6,104 nt of DNA, from contig JAKFYP010000205.1 in assembly GCA_021730835.1 (NCBI GenBank), forward strand, positions 1-6,104, given 5' to 3'. Shown here in pieces: positions 1 to 4,031 of this stretch. This DNA comes from Alphaproteobacteria bacterium (GTDB lineage: Bacteria > Pseudomonadota > Alphaproteobacteria > Rickettsiales > UBA998). Each line of letters opens with the position of its first letter. Position 1 is the first letter of the stretch. The position numbers and the translations under genes are program-made. The notes under the pieces are model-generated. The model worked only from the letters and a program-made list of their open reading frames with translations. It did no database searches and was not told where the DNA came from.

Positions 1-212
1 AGGAAAGCCTGAAACAGGTTGCGGCGGTTATTGCCGGGAAAAAGGTAAACCTTACGATTGAGGAAGCCCGGGATCTCGCCAAACGCGCCCTGCAATTCAA
101 AAAAGAGCGTGGCAGGCTTCCATCGCTCACCGCGCAAGACCCGTGGGAAAAGAAAATGGCTGAAGGCGTTGCCTTCCTAGCCCGAATGAAAGCGGAGGCA
201 GCGAATGGCTAA
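1..212 (+). CDS. C-terminal end of an upstream gene, probably a DEAD/DEAH-type helicase (partial)
   Basis: Only the last 69 codons are present (frame from base 3), ending in TAA at 210-212. The tail is basic and helical. It contains the stretch GRLPSLTAQDPWEKKMAEG, which has the pattern G-x-x-P...D-x-x-E seen in helicase-associated C-terminal repeats. No ATPase motif lies inside the window, so the helicase label is inference from this tail and from remembered pairings of T5orf172-type GIY-YIG proteins with helicases. The stop codon overlaps the next start by 8 bases (ATGGCTAA), so the two genes are almost certainly one translationally coupled unit. Its stop region also carries the Shine-Dalgarno of the next gene. 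It could instead be another DNA-processing protein; the upstream sequence would settle this. Confidence 0.5.
   Translation, partial: ESLKQVAAVIAGKKVNLTIEEARDLAKRALQFKKERGRLPSLTAQDPWEKKMAEGVAFLARMKAEAANG
194..198 (+). promoter_or_regulatory. Ribosome binding site of the GIY-YIG gene
   Basis: GGAGG lies 6 bases before the ATG at 205 and inside the 3' end of the preceding gene. It supports the 205 start and coupled translation of the two proteins. Confidence 0.8.
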
Positions 213-1410
213 AAAAGCTCAATTTACGGAAGATGATGATGCTCTACTCGCCGAGCTTGGCGTTGAGGTGGAAACCAAGAAAGTGGGAGGGCGCACCGCC
301 CGCGAAGAACGCATCATTGCTGGCTTTGAGGAAATCGAACGGTTTTTTGAGCTTAGCGGAAAACCACCGGCGCATGGTGAAGATAAGGATATTTTTGAAC
401 GCCTCTATGCCGTGCGGCTGGATCGTATCCGCACATCAGCCGAATGCAAGGCAGTGTTGGCAGGGATGGACAAACATAGCCTGCTTGATGGGCATTCCGG
501 CGGCATTGATACCGTGCCGGACGATATAGATGACGACGCGCTGCTGGCCGAGCTGGGGGTAGAAGTGCCGGAGGAACACGACATCACCAAACTGACGCAT
601 GTGAAAACCCGCGCAGAAATCCGGGCGGCAGAGGAAATCGCCCAGCGCACGCCATGCCTTGATTTTGAGAATTTCAAACCTCTGTTCCTCAGCGTGCAGG
701 AAGATTTGGCATCGGGCGTTCGCAAGACTCGTGCATTCAAAAAGAATGCTCAGATTAAGCAGGAAGAATTCTTCATCCTTGGCGGCCAGAAAGCGTATGT
801 CGCGGAGATAGGAGAAGAAATTAAAGCTCCAAATGGTGAAACGGATGCCCGCCTGCGCGTTATTTATGACAATGGCACTGAAAGCAATCTGCTACGCCGC
901 TCTCTCCAGCGAGCGTTATATAAAGATGATGCGGGGCGGCGCGTCACTGACCCGTCGGCGGGACCACTTTTCTCGAATGTGCATGAAGAAGGTGATATTG
1001 AGAGCGGCACGATTTATGTGCTGCGGAGCAAGTCAGATCACCCGCTTATCAAGGAAAACCGCAGCGTCATCCATAAAATCGGTGTCACCGGCGGCGATAT
1101 TGAAAGACGCATCGCCAATGCCAGAATTGACCCGACATTTCTGATGGCTGATGTTGAGATAATAGCCACCTATGAGCTTTCAAACATCAACCGCGTCAAA
1201 CTTGAAAATCTGATTCATAGGTTTTTTGAGTCAGCGAAGCTGAACATCGAAATCAAAGACCGTTTTGGCAACCCCATCATGCCCCGCGAGTGGTTCCTTG
1301 CACCGCTGTTCGTCATTGATGAAGCCGTGGAGAAAATCAAAGACGGGTCGATAGTCGATTTTTCTTATGACTCTAAGGCTGGAAAAATTATCGAACGGGG
1401 GCAATTATGA
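205..1410 (+). CDS. GIY-YIG nuclease family protein with C-terminal T5orf172-type domain
   Basis: A complete 401-residue protein. The C-terminal domain (about residues 266-372) has the GIY-YIG layout. GTIYVL at 268-273 stands for the GIY strand and KIGVT at 291-295 for the YIG strand. R301/R302 are candidates for the catalytic arginine, and E334 in LENLIHRFF for the metal-binding glutamate. REWF at 361-364 is typical of the T5orf172 subfamily. Such domains cut or bind DNA through one metal ion; activity here is inferred. The N-terminal 250 residues are not a domain I can name. They hold two identical copies of DDDALLAELGVEV (10-22 and 109-121) and a helicase-associated-like segment around residues 52-76. 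A middle part (188-248), with FFILGGQKAYVAEIGE, looks like a small beta domain. The gene overlaps the putative helicase by 8 bases and hands over to a short ORF by ATGA, so a joint function is likely. Candidates are defence against foreign DNA or DNA processing on the element. Family call firm; role open. Confidence 0.88.
   Translation: MAKKAQFTEDDDALLAELGVEVETKKVGGRTAREERIIAGFEEIERFFELSGKPPAHGEDKDIFERLYAVRLDRIRTSAECKAVLAGMDKHSLLDGHSGGIDTVPDDIDDDALLAELGVEVPEEHDITKLTHVKTRAEIRAAEEIAQRTPCLDFENFKPLFLSVQEDLASGVRKTRAFKKNAQIKQEEFFILGGQKAYVAEIGEEIKAPNGETDARLRVIYDNGTESNLLRRSLQRALYKDDAGRRVTDPSAGPLFSNVHEEGDIESGTIYVLRSKSDHPLIKENRSVIHKIGVTGGDIERRIANARIDPTFLMADVEIIATYELSNINRVKLENLIHRFFESAKLNIEIKDRFGNPIMPREWFLAPLFVIDEAVEKIKDGSIVDFSYDSKAGKIIERGQL
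232..270 (+). repeat. In-protein repeat, copy 1 (DDDALLAELGVEV)
   Basis: Codes for residues 10-22 of the GIY-YIG protein. The amino acids are identical to copy 2 at 529-567, but 9 of 13 codons differ, every change synonymous. The acidic amphipathic pattern suggests a short binding helix. Confidence 0.9.
529..567 (+). repeat. In-protein repeat, copy 2 (DDDALLAELGVEV)
   Basis: Codes for residues 109-121 of the GIY-YIG protein, preceded by an acidic run (residues 106-110). It matches copy 1 at 232-270 exactly at the protein level and poorly at the DNA level. Confidence 0.9.
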
Positions 1411-1511
1411 GCGCTACTCAAGAAAAAACTAAATATGGGGTTCCCGCAGTAATGGAACAAAAAATAACGATCTTCAGGAACCATATAGCGCATTTACGTT
1501 TTGCGATCTAA
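1407..1511 (+). CDS. Short ORF coupled to the GIY-YIG gene, possibly a truncated third gene
   Basis: A 34-codon frame starts at ATG 1407, overlapping the GIY-YIG stop as ATGA, and ends at TAA 1509-1511. The product begins MSATQEKTKYGVPAVMEQ and ends HLRFAI; I do not recognise it. A purine-rich GGGGG at 1397-1401 could serve as a weak Shine-Dalgarno, and the ATGA overlap itself allows re-initiation. The overlap is the sort seen between real operon partners, but the frame is short and structured intergenic DNA follows it. Two readings fit: a genuine small protein, or the first codons of a third operon gene whose remainder was lost when the neighbouring conjugation module was joined here. Confidence 0.4.
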   Translation: MSATQEKTKYGVPAVMEQKITIFRNHIAHLRFAI

Positions 1512-1621
1512 CCTTCTGTCTCCTCCTGAATGTCTTAGCAAGTATAGCGCCTTGACTTCTCGCTGTATAGCATTTTGCCTGCCCTCGCATGCTGGCGGCA
1601 AGCAGCCAAGATACCTGTTTA

Positions 1622-1637
1622 TCTATCAATTGATAGA
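1622..1637. repeat. 16-bp perfect palindrome, likely operator
   Basis: TCTATCAATTGATAGA equals its own reverse complement over all 16 bases. It covers the -35 box of the rightward promoter (1630-1635), where a dimeric repressor would block RNA polymerase. The protein that would bind is unknown; the HTH protein encoded at 1882-2490 is one local candidate. Confidence 0.7.
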
Positions 1638-1657
1638 ACGATAAATATTAGTATAAT
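1630..1657 (+). promoter_or_regulatory. Sigma70-type promoter reading rightward
   Basis: TTGATA (1630-1635) and TATAAT (1652-1657) are 16 bp apart, a near-consensus housekeeping promoter in an AT-rich pocket. Transcription would start near 1664. No start codon follows at a usable distance, so the product may be a non-coding RNA or a lost gene's leader. Confidence 0.65.
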
Positions 1658-1661
1658 CGTT
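1637..1661. repeat. Inverted repeat over the -10 box
   Basis: AACGAT at 1637-1642 faces ATCGTT at 1656-1661 across 13 bases, and the right arm overlaps the last two bases of TATAAT. Together with the palindrome at 1622-1637 it gives the promoter two adjacent candidate operator sites. Confidence 0.5.
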
Positions 1662-1663
1662 AT

Positions 1664-1864
1664 ATCAAACGAACGGGAGGCTCTTACGCAGGTTTTCACG
1701 TTGGGAACACCATCGGCAGAGGTTGGTACAAGCCCATCCTCCCGGAGCCGAATAAAAGGCTAGCAACTCCGCTCCCTATGCCGTCAAGGGCAAGCCTCGC
1801 TACGCGAGGTGCTACGCACCCTTGACGGCGGTCGCTACGTCGCTGCATAGAAAGTATCGGCTCC
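1664..1864 (+). ncRNA. Possible structured non-coding transcript from the 1630-1657 promoter
   Basis: This is inference. A strong promoter fires into DNA without a start codon. GGGAGG at 1675-1680 is a good Shine-Dalgarno, but no ATG, GTG or TTG follows within range. CGGGAGG (1674-1680) can pair with CCTCCCG (1738-1744), which would mask that site, and the nested stems at 1744-1864 follow. The 3' end is a guess because no T run is present. The transcript would converge on the leftward operon and could be antisense to its 3' end. It could instead be the leader of a gene lost by recombination. Confidence 0.3.
1744..1864. other. Nested inverted-repeat element with three TAC-centred units; candidate oriT or other origin/control site
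   Basis: From outside in, the arms are: GGAGCCGA (1744-1751) with TCGGCTCC (1857-1864); CTATG (1776-1780) with CATAG (1846-1850); GCCGTCAAGGG (1780-1790) with CCCTTGACGGC (1819-1829). Inside lie CCTCGC-TAC-GCGAGG (1795-1809) and the overlapping GGTGC-TAC-GCACC (1808-1820). To the right is a direct repeat, GTCGC-TAC-GTCGC (1831-1843). GCTACG therefore occurs three times. Position beside transfer genes and the GCACCCTTG segment, loosely like the GCGCCCT core of RSF1010/Ti-type nick regions, suggest an origin of transfer. That likeness is weak and no relaxase is in view. An origin of replication, a recombination site or RNA stems are alternatives. Confidence 0.45.
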
Positions 1865-1881
1865 AGAGGAATATCGGTTGC

Positions 1882-2490
1882 CTATCTCACCAGAGGAATA
1901 AGCTCCTTGACCAGTGGCCAGAGCCACAGACGTAAACCTGTCATTTCCCATACCAGCGGGAAGCCGATAGCGCAGGTAATTCCCATCAGCAGAGACGCCT
2001 TGAACCATACCCAGCGCAGGCCAGCCCCCGCTGTCCGTGCTGCCAGCCGGTCAAGGCGCAGGATGGCGGCATCGAGGGCCTGTTTGACTTCTCCCGAAGG
2101 AGGGGGCGTCATCCTGAGATTGCCTGTCGCGGCGAGCAAAGCCGTATGCCGTTCATCGCCCTCAGTTTTCAATGTCTGTAGCGCTTCGATGACTTCCACC
2201 ATTTTATCAATGTGCACATCCGCTATAGAACGCTGAAAGCGCATCATGGCTTCCAATGCCACTGCCTGCCCCGTATCCTGTGATGCAGCAGGCAAGGTAT
2301 GTCCGTTCATGGGTAAGGTGGCGGTTGCTATATCCGCCTCACCCTGTTGCCTGAGGAAATCTGAGAGCGTAGAGCGAGGTATGGTAATACCTCGCTCCTT
2401 AAAATGCTTGATAATTTCCGTTTGGGAATACCCTTCTTCTACCAAATGGAGAATGTCCCTCCGCTGTGCTTCCAGTCGTGAGCCTGCCAT
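1882..2490 (-). CDS. HTH DNA-binding protein with C-terminal membrane segments
   Basis: A 202-residue protein starting at ATG 2490, with GGAGGG 7 bases upstream; that site begins within the stop of the preceding gene. Residues about 10-48 form a helix-turn-helix: an EEGYSQTEIIKHF helix pair, then a recognition-like helix PRSTLSDFLRQQ. A polar linker follows, then long helical stretches (78-112 and 133-152) that could form a coiled coil. The C-terminus has one clear membrane span (about 162-181) and a second hydrophobic stretch (186-201) rich in Trp and Leu. It is the last gene of the leftward set, ending about 18 bases from the nested-repeat element. I do not recognise the family. The architecture suits a membrane-tethered DNA-binding protein, for example a relaxosome accessory factor bringing DNA to the coupling protein, or a membrane-bound regulator. 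That role is inference. Confidence 0.8.
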   Translation of the reverse strand: MAGSRLEAQRRDILHLVEEGYSQTEIIKHFKERGITIPRSTLSDFLRQQGEADIATATLPMNGHTLPAASQDTGQAVALEAMMRFQRSIADVHIDKMVEVIEALQTLKTEGDERHTALLAATGNLRMTPPPSGEVKQALDAAILRLDRLAARTAGAGLRWVWFKASLLMGITCAIGFPLVWEMTGLRLWLWPLVKELIPLVR

Positions 2491-2496
2491 AGTCCT

Positions 2497-2541
2497 GCCC
2501 TCCTACCGCTCAACACTATACGCTTCCGTCTCTTGTGCCTG
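2497..2541 (-). repeat. Repeated gene-junction cassette, copy 1
   Basis: On the minus strand this runs from CAGGCACA to GAGCGGTAGGAGGGC. It covers the last 12 codons and stop of the DUF2958 gene plus the ribosome binding site of the HTH gene. It resembles the junction at 2947-2994: both proteins end QAQE...ER, and the final 15 bases match at 14 positions. Confidence 0.6.
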
Positions 2542-2940
2542 CATCATGTCTTCCGGGGTACGTCCCCCCGCCGCCTGCATCAGGGCGCTTCGATTCTCGG
2601 TAATGCCCTGATGTCTACGCGCCGCCTCGGCATACACTGTCAGGGGATACGTGCCTTCAAAGCGTACATCCCGCTCGACCGGCAGCCCGATATGCCCCCG
2701 CAAAGCGCGTAATTCCGTGAGTGACACATAGCCAAGCTCAGGGAATCCATGCCCCAGATCACACAGGCCAAAAGCCCTGTCAGGCTCCTCAGGGTCAATC
2801 TCCGATAACAGCCATGTTGCCTGAGCATCAGGCGTGAACAGTTTGACGACAGGCGGATAGTCTTTCTCTTCGCGTGTGTCCGCACCGTTTTTGAGTAATT
2901 GCGCTTCCTGTGCCTTGGTAAACAACGCCATGTTTTTCAT
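2503..2940 (-). CDS. DUF2958 domain-containing protein
   Basis: A 145-residue protein. Residues about 5-112 match the DUF2958 pattern as I know it: LFTKAQEAQLLKNG near the start, then VVKLFTPDAQATWLLSEIDP, then AFGLCDLGHGFPELGYVSL, and a final YAEAARRHQGI. The function of DUF2958 is unknown; such proteins are common on plasmids and conjugative elements of Pseudomonadota. A tail of some 33 residues beyond the domain is rich in Gln, Met and Glu and ends ER. I prefer ATG 2940 to the second Met three codons later, because GGAGGG sits 7 bases before 2940. That site is built into the preceding stop (TAGGAGGG), so translation is coupled. The protein is soluble, with no signal peptide or membrane span. 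Its place between transfer-linked genes supports an accessory role in conjugation or establishment, not a proven one. Confidence 0.88.
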   Translation of the reverse strand: MKNMALFTKAQEAQLLKNGADTREEKDYPPVVKLFTPDAQATWLLSEIDPEEPDRAFGLCDLGHGFPELGYVSLTELRALRGHIGLPVERDVRFEGTYPLTVYAEAARRHQGITENRSALMQAAGGRTPEDMMQAQETEAYSVER

Positions 2941-2946
2941 GCACGC

Positions 2947-2994
2947 GCCCTCCTACCGTTCCATTTCCATGCCGCGCTGGAGTTCCTGTGCCTG
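2947..2994 (-). repeat. Repeated gene-junction cassette, copy 2
   Basis: On the minus strand this runs from CAGGCACA to GAACGGTAGGAGGGC, the 3' end of the 130-residue gene with the ribosome binding site of the DUF2958 gene. It is the partner of 2497-2541, one codon longer. The segment between the two conserved ends has diverged. Confidence 0.6.
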
Positions 2995-3345
2995 TTCTCC
3001 GGCCTCAATCCCATTGTCCCGGTTGCTGTCCCAGCCATAAAACCCGGCCCGCATGTCATAGCGCTGGCTCATGCCCTCGATGCCTTGTTCTGAGGACTGA
3101 CCGACCTGATTATCAAAGTGCATGCGCCCGTCAAATACGTCATGGCCATGCCAGCCCTGCTCAAAAACCCTCCTATAAGCATCCCTAAATGCCCCGACCG
3201 CGCCCTTGGCAAGATCGGAATCATAGGCGTTGCCGAGAGCTTGCCCGATGCCGCTTTCCCGGAAGCGCTCTAAAACACCCTCACGCATTTGCTGGCGCAG
3301 GGCATCGGCGCTTTGCATCTCCTGAAATATCCGTGAGTCCGCCAT
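2953..3345 (-). CDS. Small soluble protein of unknown function with an EF-hand-like loop
   Basis: A 130-residue protein I do not recognise. The frame is open for 64 more codons upstream, but the start at ATG 3345 is clearly preferred. It has GGAGGAGG at 3353-3360, with 7 bases between that site and the ATG, and it overlaps the preceding stop by one base (TAATG). The first 30 residues are helical and charged (MADSRIFQEMQSADAL...). Residues 36-62 look like a second helix pair. The C-terminal third holds DSNRDNGIEAGE at 106-117, close to the EF-hand calcium loop D-x-N-x-D-x-x-I-x-x-x-E, though the usual Gly at loop position 6 is Asn here and Gly comes at position 7. No membrane span or signal peptide. 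The tail QAQELQRGMEMER resembles that of the DUF2958 protein. Its place in the operon suggests a transfer-linked role; nothing more can be said. Confidence 0.75.
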   Translation of the reverse strand: MADSRIFQEMQSADALRQQMREGVLERFRESGIGQALGNAYDSDLAKGAVGAFRDAYRRVFEQGWHGHDVFDGRMHFDNQVGQSSEQGIEGMSQRYDMRAGFYGWDSNRDNGIEAGEQAQELQRGMEMER

Positions 3346-4019
3346 TACTGTACCTCCTCCACGGTGGAAAACGTGAGTTCGCCGCGTGCCAGCGCCTGCT
3401 CTTCCTGTGCAGCGCGTAGCTTCGCCCGATATTCCGGGCTGGCTGGCCAGTCGCAATGCCGGGTATGCAGAGAAAACCCCGTGGCCGTCATAAATGGCAA
3501 CAACCAGCCCCATATCAGGGCATCGTTGGAGAACCATTGCGGCAGGTGTTTGCCGTAGGCCGTGACGATCCGTCCCAATTCATCCACCGGGGCGAGTCCG
3601 ACATAAAACCACCACGGGTAGAACGCCGTCACTGCCTCTGGTGACGCGGACATCATCAGCAACCATGCCGTCAACCACACCGCGACCGGCTCCAGCCTGA
3701 AATAGGTGGTCTTATCACTCACAAGGCCACACAGACTGAGCAGGGGACTGCCGGTGTACCACGCGGGCAGGTAAAGCCATCTGATTCTGCCGATCCCGGA
3801 AAACAGCCCCGTCGCGGCATAGGCCAGACTAAAAAACGCCGCGTAGTGCAGCACCGTGATATGAAAGGGCGCAAGAGGAAGGAACTGGTAGAAATAGTGC
3901 TTCACACAGATCGAAGCCGCCACGATCAGCGCTACCCCGCGCCCCGGCCTGATGCGCAGGAACGGAAAAAACTCCGCCCCAAGAAGCAAGACAAGAAACC
4001 GCGAAGCTGTCATCTGCAT
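3345..4019 (-). CDS. Multi-pass inner membrane protein linked to the coupling ATPase
   Basis: A 224-residue protein starting at ATG 4019, with AGAGGAG 5 bases upstream and 12 bases after the coupling ATPase stop. About five to six hydrophobic spans can be seen: near residues 7-21, 28-47, 52-76, 108-127, 131-145 and 166-183. The last 40 residues (SPEYRAKLRAAQEEQALARGE onward) are charged and helical, most likely cytoplasmic. I do not recognise the family. It directly follows a VirD4/TraD-like ATPase that lacks its own membrane domain, so this protein may supply the anchor in trans. That is inference from position and topology. Alternatives are a transfer-channel part or an entry-exclusion-type protein. 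The stop overlaps the next start by one base. Confidence 0.82.
   Translation of the reverse strand: MQMTASRFLVLLLGAEFFPFLRIRPGRGVALIVAASICVKHYFYQFLPLAPFHITVLHYAAFFSLAYAATGLFSGIGRIRWLYLPAWYTGSPLLSLCGLVSDKTTYFRLEPVAVWLTAWLLMMSASPEAVTAFYPWWFYVGLAPVDELGRIVTAYGKHLPQWFSNDALIWGWLLPFMTATGFSLHTRHCDWPASPEYRAKLRAAQEEQALARGELTFSTVEEVQ
3353..3360 (-). promoter_or_regulatory. Ribosome binding site fixing the start of the 130-residue gene
   Basis: GGAGGAGG on the minus strand lies 7 bases before ATG 3345. It decides between that start and upstream in-frame codons, which would place the start far inside the membrane-protein gene. Confidence 0.8.
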
Positions 4020-4031
4020 ACCGTCTCCTCT

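Larger units (their letters stand above)
1512..1881. other. Gene-free interval between convergent gene sets
   Basis: About 370 bases separate the rightward nuclease cassette from the leftward conjugation genes. I see no convincing coding frame here. The first 110 bases show nothing clear except GTATAGC repeated at 1542-1548 and 1565-1571. The rest holds an AT-rich promoter with palindromes (1622-1661), an orphan ribosome binding site (1675-1680) and a dense nest of inverted repeats (1744-1864), listed separately. No hairpin followed by a T run, on either strand, serves as a terminator for the convergent operons. Confidence 0.7.

Noticed and set aside
1542..1571. GTATAGC direct repeat, 23 bases apart
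   Set aside because: Two copies of 7 bases are too few and too short to call iterons or a regulator site.
1575..1763. 62-codon plus-strand frame
   Set aside because: It runs through the promoter and palindromes, has no ribosome binding site at its start, and its product has no recognisable pattern.
1780..1829. Large hairpin as a rho-independent terminator
   Set aside because: No T run follows on either strand, and the loop is itself full of smaller repeats.
3346..3537. 64-codon upstream extension of the 130-residue gene
   Set aside because: It would lie wholly inside the membrane-protein gene in another frame. The ATG at 3345 has a strong, well-spaced ribosome binding site.
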